Assembly (NCBI GenBank): GCA_051876355.1
Contig: JBJEHU010000002.1
Span: 1 to 63,845, forward strand
Direction: 5' to 3'
Length of the DNA stretch: 63,845 nt
DNA from: Olsenella_L sp051876355
Lineage (GTDB): Bacteria; Actinomycetota; Coriobacteriia; Coriobacteriales; Atopobiaceae
Both the position numbers and the translations under genes were made by a program. Each line of letters begins with the position of its first letter. Within the stretch, counting starts at the first letter, position 1. The notes below the pieces were generated by a model, which was not told the origin of the DNA, did no database searches, and saw only the letters and a program-made list of their open reading frames with translations. Shown piece by piece: positions 26,403 through 34,531 of the stretch.

Positions 26403-27041
26403 ATGAGAATCGCCCTCATCAATGAGAACAGCCAGGCAGCAAAGAATGCAATGATCGAGAAGGCACTGCGCAAGGTCGTGGAGCCGATGGGCCACAAGGT
26501 CTTCAACTACGGCATGTACGCCGCAGACGACAAGGCCCAGCTCACCTATGTCCAGAACGGCATCCTTGCTGCAACGCTTCTGAACGGCAAGGCAGCAGAC
26601 TACGTCGTCTCCGGCTGCGGCACGGGCGAAGGCGCCATGCTCGCCCTCAACTCCTTCCCCGGCGTCATCTGCGGACACGTGGAGGATCCTCTCGATGCCT
26701 ACACGTTCGCACAGATCAATGACGGCAACGCAGTGGCCATGCCGTTCGCGCTCAAGAACGGCTGGGGCCAGGAGCTCAACCTCGAGTACACGTTCGAGAA
26801 GCTCTTCGGCTTCGGCTCCGGCAACGGCTATCCTGCAGAGCGCGTCGTCCCCGAGCAGCGCAACAAGAAGATCCTCGATCAGGTACGCGCCACGAACTTC
26901 CGTCCGTTCACGGAGCTTCTCCGCGACCTCGACCGCGACCTCGTGAAGGGCGCCTTCGCCGGCGAGCACTTCCAGGAGTACTTCTTCGCCGAGGCAACCG
27001 ATGCTGATGTCATCGCAGCCGTGAAGGAGATCCTGGCCTAG
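26403..27041 (+). CDS. RpiB/LacA/LacB family sugar(-phosphate) isomerase, DhuI-like
   Basis: 212 residues from ATG 26403, with a weak AAGG site. RpiB/LacAB signatures are present: VSGCGTGEGAMLALNSFPGV with the conserved cysteine, and IALINENSQA at the start. It is longer than ribose-5-phosphate isomerase B (about 150), and its extra C-terminal 60 residues fit the DhuI-type isomerases that act on 4-deoxy-L-threo-5-hexosulose uronate. Location directly after the SDR gene and before a LacI regulator supports a role in uronate catabolism rather than in the pentose pathway. Confidence 0.82.
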   Translation: MRIALINENSQAAKNAMIEKALRKVVEPMGHKVFNYGMYAADDKAQLTYVQNGILAATLLNGKAADYVVSGCGTGEGAMLALNSFPGVICGHVEDPLDAYTFAQINDGNAVAMPFALKNGWGQELNLEYTFEKLFGFGSGNGYPAERVVPEQRNKKILDQVRATNFRPFTELLRDLDRDLVKGAFAGEHFQEYFFAEATDADVIAAVKEILA

Positions 27042-27065
27042 CGCCTGCATATACGCATCATCTAT

Positions 27066-27096
27066 GGGACACGGAAAGCGAGTCTTTCTGTGTCCC
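27066..27096 (+). terminator. terminator after the isomerase gene
   Basis: Arms GGGACACGGAAAG (27066-27078) and CTTTCTGTGTCCC (27084-27096) pair over 13 bp with one G-U. Confidence 0.75.
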
Positions 27097-27107
27097 ATGC
27101 TATTATT

Positions 27108-27120
27108 GGTTTACTAAACC
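27108..27120. promoter_or_regulatory. palindrome upstream of the LacI gene
   Basis: GGTTTACTAAACC, with 6-bp arms around one base, lies 29 bases before the LacI start and contains the same GTTTA/TAAAC half-sites as the uronate-regulon sites. A probable autoregulatory operator. Confidence 0.45.
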
Positions 27121-27148
27121 GTTTCACTTCATCCTGCAAGGAACGACC

Positions 27149-28168
27149 ATGCCAGCTACGACCAAGAAGCGCGTCACGATCACCGAGATTGCCCGCCTTG
27201 CCGGCACCTCGAAGACGACCGTCTCCTTCTATCTCAATGGACACACCGACCGCATGTCGAAGGAGACGCACGACCGCATCAAGCAGGCCATCAAGGAGAC
27301 CGGCTACGAGCCGAGCCCTCTGGCCCGCAGCATGAATGCGAAGCAGACCTACCTCATTGCCGTCATCGTCGGCGACATCGCGAACCACTTCTCGAACCAG
27401 ATCGTGAAGGGCATCGATTCCGTTGCAAGCGACGCAGGCTACCGCCTTCTGATCTCGAGCTCGAACTTCGACCGCGACAACGAGCATGCGCTGATCGACC
27501 GCCTCATCGCCGTCGGCGTCGATGGCTTCATCGTGCAGCCGACCGCCCGCTTCCGCGAAGTAGCCGATGCTATCGGCAGCTCCGGCAAGAAGCTCGTCTT
27601 CTTCGACTCCAAGTACTACGACTACACGGCAAGCTGGGTGAAGACGGACAACTACGAAGCCACGAAGCAGGCGCTCTCCGAAGTGCTGGCAAAGGGCTAC
27701 AAGCGTGTCCTCGTCGTGGCAGCAGAGCCGCAGCTCCTGAGCTCGCGCACCGAGCGTCTCCAGGGCACGACCGACACAATCGATGCTCTGGGCATCCCTT
27801 CCGAGCATTTCGTCATTCCCGACAAGGGCGTGCCGGTAGAGGAGCTCACCGCTTGGTTCCATGAGCAGCTCGACGGCTGCGATGTGCCGACGCTCGTCTT
27901 CGCGCCGAACTGCTGGGCTCTGCCCGACATCTACATCGCTATGCGCGACTTCTATCCGCGCATGCCGAAGGAGGTAGGCCTTCTCGGCTTCGACAACACC
28001 GACTGGGCAGGAGTCGCCTCGCCGAGCGTCTCTGTCATCGCCCAGCCCGCCTTCGAGGAAGGGGTCGAGGCAGCGAAGATTCTTCTCGACCTCATCAGCG
28101 GTGCCGGCAAGATAGACCCGCACCAGGTCCTTCCCTGCACGGTCCAGTGGGGACAGAGCACGCTATAA
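27149..28168 (+). CDS. LacI family transcriptional regulator
   Basis: 339 residues, AAGGA six bases before the ATG. The N-terminal helix-turn-helix reads ITEIARLAGTSKTTVSFYLNG, followed by the hinge helix and a periplasmic-binding-like effector domain (LGFDNTDWAG near the C-terminus is typical). It lies downstream of the SDR/isomerase pair and probably represses this pair and the PTS operons through the GTAAACCWGTT sites; similar arrangements are known for RegR/KdgR-type regulators of glycosaminoglycan or pectin use. The effector is unknown, presumably a ketouronate intermediate. Confidence 0.9.
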   Translation: MPATTKKRVTITEIARLAGTSKTTVSFYLNGHTDRMSKETHDRIKQAIKETGYEPSPLARSMNAKQTYLIAVIVGDIANHFSNQIVKGIDSVASDAGYRLLISSSNFDRDNEHALIDRLIAVGVDGFIVQPTARFREVADAIGSSGKKLVFFDSKYYDYTASWVKTDNYEATKQALSEVLAKGYKRVLVVAAEPQLLSSRTERLQGTTDTIDALGIPSEHFVIPDKGVPVEELTAWFHEQLDGCDVPTLVFAPNCWALPDIYIAMRDFYPRMPKEVGLLGFDNTDWAGVASPSVSVIAQPAFEEGVEAAKILLDLISGAGKIDPHQVLPCTVQWGQSTL

Positions 28169-28191
28169 CCGCATGCAAAATCAATCATCCT

Positions 28192-28223
28192 GCAGCCTCC
28201 TCTCTGCTTTGAAAGGAGGCTGC
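28192..28223 (+). terminator. terminator after the LacI gene
   Basis: Perfect arms GCAGCCTCC (28192-28200) and GGAGGCTGC (28215-28223), then TTCATTCT. Confidence 0.75.
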
Positions 28224-28336
28224 TTCATTCTGCAGGGAGCCCGGGCAGCAGATTGCAAGGAGCATTCAATCCAGAGGTTTCCATGCAGTCCTGCTGCATG
28301 CTCAGCGGAATCAAGGACCAAGAATCGGTAGTCGGA

Positions 28337-28420
28337 TCAAATTTGGGATTAATGCAAAATATCAAGCATATAAATTTAGAATTTTTGTCAAATGCTCTAC
28401 TATAAATTTACGTATTAGTG
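28337..28420. repeat. AT-rich repeats with 32-33 bp period upstream of a DUF4143 ATPase
   Basis: AAATTT cores start at 28339, 28372 and 28404; the last two are inside TATAAATTTA (28369 and 28401). Each is followed by a similar T/A-rich stretch containing ATTA or ATTT. The last unit runs up to the gene start, so these could be stacked promoter or regulator sites. Confidence 0.4.
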
Positions 28421-28442
28421 TCTCATGAAGAAGGAATGCAGG

Positions 28443-29759
28443 ATGCTCAAAAGAAAAGCCTATAGGCTCTTCGAAAACTGGCTCGAAGCCCCTTCCAAGA
28501 AGGCGCTGCTCGTCATGGGCGCACGCCAGGTCGGCAAGAGCTACCTGGTCGATGCATTCTGCAGCGAGCACTTCGAACATGTCGTGAAGTTCAATCTGAT
28601 CGAAAACGCTTCTGTCCGCGACTCATTCGCAGCAGCGAAGAGCGCAGACGATCTCGAGCTGCGCATGTCCGTCGCTGCTTCCTCTCCTCTCGTACCGGAC
28701 AAGACGGCTGTCATCATCGATGAGGTACAGGAATGCCCCAATATTGTCACCTTCATCAAGTATCTGGTACAGAAAGGCACGTATCGGTTCGTGCTCACCG
28801 GCTCCCTTCTCGGCGTGCGTCTTGATTCGATTGATTCTTTGCCTGTCGGCTATGTCACGAAAGTGCAGATGTACCCTCTCGACTTCGAAGAGTTCTGCTG
28901 GGCCAACGGTTTGGATGAGGCAATATACCAGCAGGCAGTCCAATGCTTCCGGGAGAAGGCCGTTCTTCCCGAGTTCCTCTATACAAGGCTGCTCGACATC
29001 TTCCACCGCTATCTCATGGTCGGCGGGATGCCAGATGCCGTGAATACCTTCCTCGCCACAAACAATATCGACTCTGTCCGAACGGTGCAGCAGGACCTCC
29101 ACAGCCTCTACCGTCTCGATATCACGAAATACGCTCCTCCTGAGCTGCATCTGACCATCAGGGAAATCTATGACCTGATTCCCAGCCAAGCACTCTCCAA
29201 GACGCGCCGCTTCAATCTGGGCTCGATCAAAGACGTCAAGCGCTTCACACAGGTCGAGACCCAGTTCCTCTGGCTCGTACAAGCCGGCGTCGCTCTGGCT
29301 GTCTACAATGTCGTCTCTCCTTCTGCACCGCTTCTGGCTTACGAAGAGCGAAACAAGTTCAAGCTCTTCTACCTCGATGCGGGGATGCTTTCTGCCGCAT
29401 TGCCGAAAAACAGCTATCAGGGCCTGCTTGATGGGAAGGCAACCGTAAATATGGGCGCTGTCTATGAGGCATTTGCGGCCCAGGAGCTGGCAGCGCACGG
29501 ATTCCAGCTGCGCTATTTCACCTCCAAGAAGATCGGAAAGCTCGACTTCTTGGCAGAGCATCAAGACGGCACAATCGATGCACTCGAAATTAAGCCAGGC
29601 GGATCATACATGACGCATTCGGCGCTCGACCATGCGCTCGAAGTGTCCGAGTATTCAATCGACAATGCCTACGTCTTTGCTGAATCGAATATCTTCGAGA
29701 AAGGCAACGTGCTCTACGTACCAATATTCCTTCTCGGGGCGCTGCATTTCGAATCTTGA
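28443..29759 (+). CDS. AAA_14/DUF4143 ATPase (copy 1)
   Basis: About 438 residues; ATG 28443 is preferred because AAGGA lies just upstream, which the ATG at 28425 lacks. Walker A is GARQVGKSY, Walker B VIIDEVQE, then VLTGSLLG (sensor). The C-terminal 200 residues form the DUF4143 domain, with a nuclease-like fold ending LDFLAEH..IDALEIKPG, the pattern of PD-(D/E)xK cores (D...ExK). Such ATPases are widespread, often in several copies per genome, with no settled function. It is convergent with copy 2. Confidence 0.9.
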   Translation: MLKRKAYRLFENWLEAPSKKALLVMGARQVGKSYLVDAFCSEHFEHVVKFNLIENASVRDSFAAAKSADDLELRMSVAASSPLVPDKTAVIIDEVQECPNIVTFIKYLVQKGTYRFVLTGSLLGVRLDSIDSLPVGYVTKVQMYPLDFEEFCWANGLDEAIYQQAVQCFREKAVLPEFLYTRLLDIFHRYLMVGGMPDAVNTFLATNNIDSVRTVQQDLHSLYRLDITKYAPPELHLTIREIYDLIPSQALSKTRRFNLGSIKDVKRFTQVETQFLWLVQAGVALAVYNVVSPSAPLLAYEERNKFKLFYLDAGMLSAALPKNSYQGLLDGKATVNMGAVYEAFAAQELAAHGFQLRYFTSKKIGKLDFLAEHQDGTIDALEIKPGGSYMTHSALDHALEVSEYSIDNAYVFAESNIFEKGNVLYVPIFLLGALHFES

Positions 29760-29820
29760 GCAGTGCAGCAGCCTTTGATGCCTGCAGCAAAGCCGGGCTC
29801 TCTGGCAGCCTGGCTCCGAA

Positions 29821-29848
29821 AGGGCGGCATGCACTGCATAGCCGCCCT
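29821..29848. terminator. bidirectional terminator between two DUF4143 genes
   Basis: Perfect arms AGGGCGGC (29821-29828) and GCCGCCCT (29841-29848), inner ATGCA/TGCAT adds pairing. Confidence 0.72.
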
Positions 29849-29885
29849 CATCGCATTCGCGTAACCTTCAATGCCCGCTGCTTGC

Positions 29886-31241
29886 TCAGAGACAGATGGA
29901 CATGTACAGCGGAAGCAGACGATATCCATCCCGTTCTGCATACGGAAGCGGATGGATGATGTAGCAGGTGCCGATTCGGCTGCCGAAGCGTGCCTTAAAC
30001 TTGTCGAGAGATGCAGTTGCGTATCTCTTGCCAGATTTCACTTCAATCGGCGAGATCCGCGGCTTCATGGCAGCATTCTCGAAGGGTCGCACAATCAGGA
30101 AGTCTATCTCCATCTTGTCCTTGTCCTTTGAGGGGCTGCTGTAGAAATGAAGATTGTAGCCATTTGCGACAAGCTGCTGCCCAACTGCATTTTCGGTCAG
30201 CATGCCTTCGCTGACCCCTGCATCCCCCAGGAGGACCTGACGGTACACCTGAGGCATGGCATCACCCGTCCCCGAGAATGCCATGCTTGAAAGCAGGCCA
30301 GTATCTGCCATGTAGCATTTGACCTTCGTCTCGTCTTCGCTGAGAGCCAGACCGAGCGATGGGTCCTCGCTCAGGGTGCAGAGGTTGACAGTTGCTGCCT
30401 CTTTCATCCAAGCCAGTGCTGTTGCGTAGTCACGTGCCCGGGAATCCTCGTCGATCTGTGCATACACAAGCCTCTTCTCATGCTTTGAGAGCTGCCCCGG
30501 AATAGCATCGAAGACTGCCTGGATCCGTTTGGCAGCGAGGCCTCCATACTTCTCGATGTCTTCCCGATAGAGCTTCAGCACCAGACGTTTCTGACGGTCC
30601 GCTTCTGCCAGATCTCTTCCATCGACATATGCATCCACTGCCTGTGGCATGCCACCGACGAGCATGTATTCGCGCCAGAAGCGCATAGCCTTGCGATGCA
30701 ACTCATCAGGCAGTGCTTTCCTGCGAGCAAACGAAGAGCGAATGAATTCCGCAAGAGGCTCCTGACCCATGGCCCAAAGGAACTCCTCGAAATCCATGGG
30801 ATGCATTTCAAGAGATTCCTCTTCGGATGGAATCAGGATATCGGCGACATTCTGCTTCAGCGAGACAAGCGACCCGGTTTCTATATAGTCATATCTGCCG
30901 TCAGCAACGAGATGCTTTATGAACTCCCGTGCTTTCGGGAAAAGCTGGACTTCGTCGAAGATGATGAGCGACTCGCGTGGATAGAGCCTGACACCATACG
31001 CCGCTGACAGATAGAGGAAGAACCCGTCAAGATCGGTACGCATATCCAGAAATGTCTGCTTGAACTCATCGGATGCAAGGGTGAAGTCAACCAGAACGTA
31101 GGACCTATATTCTGACTGGCCGAATTCTTCTACTATCGTCGATTTGCCCACTCGCCTTGCGCCTTCGACAAGCATTGCCGACGATCCGTTGCTTCGCTTC
31201 TTCCAATCCAGCAGCTGCTGATAGAGCTTGCGCTTGAGCAT
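29886..31241 (-). CDS. AAA_14/DUF4143 ATPase (copy 2)
   Basis: 451 residues. Walker A is GARRVGKST, Walker B LIIFDEVQL, and a sensor segment IETGSLVSL follows. The DUF4143 part contains EYMLVGGMPQAV, shared with copies 1 and 3, and ends with EIDFLI..ISPIEVKSGK, a D-x(n)-ExK nuclease-like pattern. It is clearly diverged from copy 1, so the pair is not a recent duplication. Its upstream region contains six copies of a 34-bp periodic repeat (31314-31512). Confidence 0.9.
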   Translation of the reverse strand: MLKRKLYQQLLDWKKRSNGSSAMLVEGARRVGKSTIVEEFGQSEYRSYVLVDFTLASDEFKQTFLDMRTDLDGFFLYLSAAYGVRLYPRESLIIFDEVQLFPKAREFIKHLVADGRYDYIETGSLVSLKQNVADILIPSEEESLEMHPMDFEEFLWAMGQEPLAEFIRSSFARRKALPDELHRKAMRFWREYMLVGGMPQAVDAYVDGRDLAEADRQKRLVLKLYREDIEKYGGLAAKRIQAVFDAIPGQLSKHEKRLVYAQIDEDSRARDYATALAWMKEAATVNLCTLSEDPSLGLALSEDETKVKCYMADTGLLSSMAFSGTGDAMPQVYRQVLLGDAGVSEGMLTENAVGQQLVANGYNLHFYSSPSKDKDKMEIDFLIVRPFENAAMKPRISPIEVKSGKRYATASLDKFKARFGSRIGTCYIIHPLPYAERDGYRLLPLYMSICL

Positions 31242-31313
31242 GTGATCTCACCGACTTCCTGCCGACAGGGTCCAATCATGACATGCAAATCTATGTCAGC
31301 ATCCATTATGGCA

Positions 31314-31512
31314 GAATTCACGTTTTGCAGAGTTATAGAGCCATCAGATTCCACATTTTATGACTTTAGCTAGTACGGTAAATTACACGTTTTATGCTAT
31401 TAAAAGAGTCATCAATTTTCACGTTCTATGTATTTAGATAACCTTAAATTCAACACGTTTTGAAGGTTTATCCGGTCCCCTATCCCACACGTTTCCGGCC
31501 TCAGCAGTCACT
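31314..31512. repeat. six-copy 34-bp periodic repeat
   Basis: A CACGTTTT-like core starts at 31319, 31352, 31386, 31420, 31454 and 31488: spacings of 33, 34, 34, 34 and 34. Consensus is A-rich, then CACGTTTTATG, then TTTA some bases later; units 1 and 3 also share AGAG[CT]CATCA. The last unit touches the DUF2264 stop. The array lies upstream of DUF4143 copy 2. Units are too short and too degenerate for a CRISPR array. Confidence 0.8.
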
Positions 31513-33309
31513 TCAGAGCCTTGCACTCTGCTGTACAGGCGCATGAACCAGTGTTGCCAGTACATTCTCACTAGCATCAATCTGATACTTGACAGCCGGA
31601 ATGACTGACCCGGGATGGCTGATGTTCGTGTTCGCTTCCGCATGGATCATGGTCTGCTCTCCCGGACATGCCAGCGGCAGCACCTCGCACATGCTATCAA
31701 TCTCTTCCTGCGTCAGCGTGTGGTAGTTTCCTGGCACAGCATAGCCGCAGTCGTACGCTTCGCAGGCAAGCTCGGAGCTCACATGATGGATGCGGAGATG
31801 CCCTTCTGCGAGCGGGATAATCTCTGTCATGACCTCGACGCCTGGCCAGGGAGACCAGACGCTCTTCGTCTCCCAAAGCATGCTCTTGGCTGCTAGCTCC
31901 TGCATCTCGCAGTGAAGGTCTTGAGGCACAGCATCTCCCAGGCTGAGCTCTGCCAGCTCTTCAGCACCAATCTGGTGCACAGCCGATCTCTCGGCACCTC
32001 TCGACACGAAGATGTGTCCTGCAAGGGAGAAGGCAAGCATGCTGTCAGGCGCTGCCTCTTCGATCGTATCTGTCGAGCGTGCCACCGAGAAGCCAAAGCG
32101 CGTGCTGTAAGCAAACTTCGCATACTTGGCAGGAGACTGCGCGAAGGGATGTGCCGGAAGCGCGCCTGTGCGGTAAAGCGTAACCTCGCCCTCGGCATCC
32201 CTTGCGACAAGTCCAATCTGCATTTCAGCAAGATGCGGCAGCTCGGGCAGAGGCTCCGGCGCTGCCTTCCAGGCAGGATCGTCATCAGGCAGCGCCAGGC
32301 AGGCAAATGCCATGAGGCTCCAGTAGGGAGAGCCAGGCGCATTGTAGCCTTCTGCCATATGGAGGCAGGGATAGCCATAGCCGATGCTCTGGATGCCGGC
32401 ATTGTCGCAGATATCATCCTTCTTCCAGGAAGCGATGCTGCGCTCCACGAGCCCCAAGAGGCATCCCGGTGTAATCCTCTCCCCCAGATCTGCATGGGAC
32501 GCAAACGCTATCGACCAGAAGCACGACTGGGCAAAGCGGTATGTGACCGAACGTCCGAACGGCACTGCCTCTCCCCTGCTGCTGAAGAGCAGGATGAACT
32601 CATCAGCAAACTCGCGTGCACGCGCGAGATAGCGCTCGGATCTGGCAGGATCCTTCTCGCCGAAGAGCCATGCATAGAGGAGCCCCATGAAGTGGAAGAC
32701 CATTGCGTTGTAGTAGTCGAAGACGCCTTCAGGGCCATCTGCATACCAGCCATGTCCCCGATAGAAGCCATCAAGCGTATCCAGATCTTTCTCGAGAAGC
32801 TCCTGGTTCCACTCCATGCCCCGCTCGCGGAGCGCAAGGTTCACCAGAGAGCGGAACCAGAGCCAGTTTCCTTGCGGGAACGAGGCATGGTTCGCCCGGT
32901 CGAGCCAGGAAGCAACCTGCTTCCGCTCCCTTGCGCTGAGCGGCTCCCAGAGCACCTCAGGAGCCAGCAGGAGCCCGTAGGCGATGGCCGCCATCTCGAC
33001 GAAGCGCTGGTCGTGGTCCCTGCCGCCTCCCCAGAACGAGGGCGAGACAGGATCTGTCCCTGCAGCAAGGCCACGCACATACGCCTTCTCGAAGAAGCCG
33101 TCCCTGCTCCTTCCTCCTCCATGCCAGAACGGCACGAGACCCCAGAGCGGACGGGCCCACGCCTCGATCGCTATGGTCTCCCGCTCGTAGAGCGCAGCGC
33201 CGCCGGCAAGATGGATGCGCGAGCAGTCTGCGCTGAAATGGGACTTCAGAGGATCGAGATAGGAGAAGAGCTCCTGCACAAGCCCGGAACGGACGTCTTC
33301 TTCCGCCAT
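31513..33309 (-). CDS. DUF2264 protein (alpha/alpha-barrel, carbohydrate-active family)
   Basis: 598 residues. The N-terminal two thirds match DUF2264: ETIAIEAWARPLWGLVPFWHGGG, FPQGNWLWFRSLVNLALRERG and GWYADGPEGVFDYYNAMVFHFMG are the conserved blocks of this helical-barrel family. The C-terminal part is beta-rich. Members occur in polysaccharide-utilisation loci and are thought to be hydrolases or lyase-like enzymes acting on uronic-acid-containing glycans. There is no signal peptide, so it acts in the cytoplasm on imported oligosaccharide. It is the last gene of the long PTS-linked operon, one base after the GH28 stop boundary. Confidence 0.85.
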   Translation of the reverse strand: MAEEDVRSGLVQELFSYLDPLKSHFSADCSRIHLAGGAALYERETIAIEAWARPLWGLVPFWHGGGRSRDGFFEKAYVRGLAAGTDPVSPSFWGGGRDHDQRFVEMAAIAYGLLLAPEVLWEPLSARERKQVASWLDRANHASFPQGNWLWFRSLVNLALRERGMEWNQELLEKDLDTLDGFYRGHGWYADGPEGVFDYYNAMVFHFMGLLYAWLFGEKDPARSERYLARAREFADEFILLFSSRGEAVPFGRSVTYRFAQSCFWSIAFASHADLGERITPGCLLGLVERSIASWKKDDICDNAGIQSIGYGYPCLHMAEGYNAPGSPYWSLMAFACLALPDDDPAWKAAPEPLPELPHLAEMQIGLVARDAEGEVTLYRTGALPAHPFAQSPAKYAKFAYSTRFGFSVARSTDTIEEAAPDSMLAFSLAGHIFVSRGAERSAVHQIGAEELAELSLGDAVPQDLHCEMQELAAKSMLWETKSVWSPWPGVEVMTEIIPLAEGHLRIHHVSSELACEAYDCGYAVPGNYHTLTQEEIDSMCEVLPLACPGEQTMIHAEANTNISHPGSVIPAVKYQIDASENVLATLVHAPVQQSARL

Positions 33310-33310
33310 G

Positions 33311-34528
33311 CTACTTCGTCGCCTTCTTGAGGACCTCTGCCGTCACCTCGCTGGCCTCGACGATGCGCGGACCGGTGAGCGGCTCTTCCCCTTCATAGCT
33401 CACCTGGTCCTCGATGAGCTTCGCCCCCACGCCGAGCTGGATGCAGGGCTTGCCGGCATTGGCTGCATCCGGCACATACTGGAGCTGGCATTCCCTGAGC
33501 TCGAGCGTGCCTGGCACATCCTCGCGTCCCTTGAAGAACGAGCTCTGCGAGATGCCCTCTGCCGTGCAGCGCACGAGATGCAGGTCGACGAGCGGACGCT
33601 CGGTCTGGTAGCCCTTCTCGGAGCCGTAGTCGTAGTTGATGAGACGTCCCGGATTCTCGAAGCTGCAGTCGGCAAAGCGCCAGTTGCAGGCATCCTCGCG
33701 GATCGTATCGCCCTTGATTGCGTAGTACTTGATAGCGGCATGCATGTGATACGTGCCTTCGAGGATGTGCGGATACTCGCCCGGTCCCACGATCCGGCAG
33801 TGCGTGGCGAAGAGATTGGCCGCTCCCAAACGGAATGCATTGCAGGCCGTGTTGAGATAGCAGGAGTCGACAAGCACATTCCTTGCATCGAAGCCTGCGA
33901 TGCAGTCATCGCCGCACTTGAGAGTGCAGCGGGCTATCTCGACATTCGTGCAGTGGTGGATGTTGAATCCGTCATGCCCGCCGAGGACCGTGACACCCTC
34001 GAAGGAGACGTTCGTGCAGGAGTCGACCTGATGGCTCCAGTTCGCGCTGCGCCTGAACGTATAGCCAGAGAGCCGGACATTGCGGCAGCGGCAGATGCGG
34101 ATGCCCATGGCACCACGGAAGCCCTCTTCGCCATTGGGATCGGTGCAGTCGACACCGTCGATCGAGGAGCCTTCCTCGCCCGTGATAGCGACCTCCTCGG
34201 CATCTGCTGCCGTTATGAGGGCACGGGTGTAGTGGGGCGGAATGCCCTGAATGCGGGCGACGAAGGGGTCCTGAGCATAGGCAAGCGTCGTCGGAATATC
34301 CCAGTCGGTGTAGTCGGCGATATCGGTGCTGCCGACAAGGTGCGCTCCCTCTTCGAGATGGAGCTCTGTGTGCCCATAGAGCCTCACCGAGCCGATATGA
34401 TACGTGCCTTCAGGGACGACGACACGCGCGCCGCCTTCATCGCGCGCATGGTCGAGCACCTTCTGGAACTCGGCCGTGACCAGCCTGTCTTCCTGCCCCA
34501 GCTCCTGCGGAATCTGAAGTTCGAGCAT
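33311..34528 (-). CDS. GH28 family glycoside hydrolase (polygalacturonase-like)
   Basis: 405 residues, right-handed beta-helix with repeated strand motifs. GGHDGFNIHHCTNVEIARCTL and CGDDCIAGFDARN match the GH28 catalytic region, with Asp residues in DGFN and GDDC. GH28 enzymes cleave galacturonic-acid linkages by inversion. No export signal is seen, so it would trim imported oligosaccharides as an exo-enzyme. The start follows AGGAAGG and lies three bases after the stop of the preceding gene. Confidence 0.85.
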   Translation of the reverse strand: MLELQIPQELGQEDRLVTAEFQKVLDHARDEGGARVVVPEGTYHIGSVRLYGHTELHLEEGAHLVGSTDIADYTDWDIPTTLAYAQDPFVARIQGIPPHYTRALITAADAEEVAITGEEGSSIDGVDCTDPNGEEGFRGAMGIRICRCRNVRLSGYTFRRSANWSHQVDSCTNVSFEGVTVLGGHDGFNIHHCTNVEIARCTLKCGDDCIAGFDARNVLVDSCYLNTACNAFRLGAANLFATHCRIVGPGEYPHILEGTYHMHAAIKYYAIKGDTIREDACNWRFADCSFENPGRLINYDYGSEKGYQTERPLVDLHLVRCTAEGISQSSFFKGREDVPGTLELRECQLQYVPDAANAGKPCIQLGVGAKLIEDQVSYEGEEPLTGPRIVEASEVTAEVLKKATK

Positions 34529-34531
34529 GGC

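Noticed and set aside
27149..28168. LacI gene as a PTS-linked catabolite regulator CcpA
   Set aside because: Its position behind the uronate genes and its own operator-like palindrome favour a local regulator; the effector domain does not show clear CcpA-specific features.
31314..31512. CRISPR array
   Set aside because: The repeated core is only about 11 bases, period is 34, and copies are degenerate; a CRISPR would have nearly identical repeats of 24-37 bases with a period near 60-70, and no cas gene is present.
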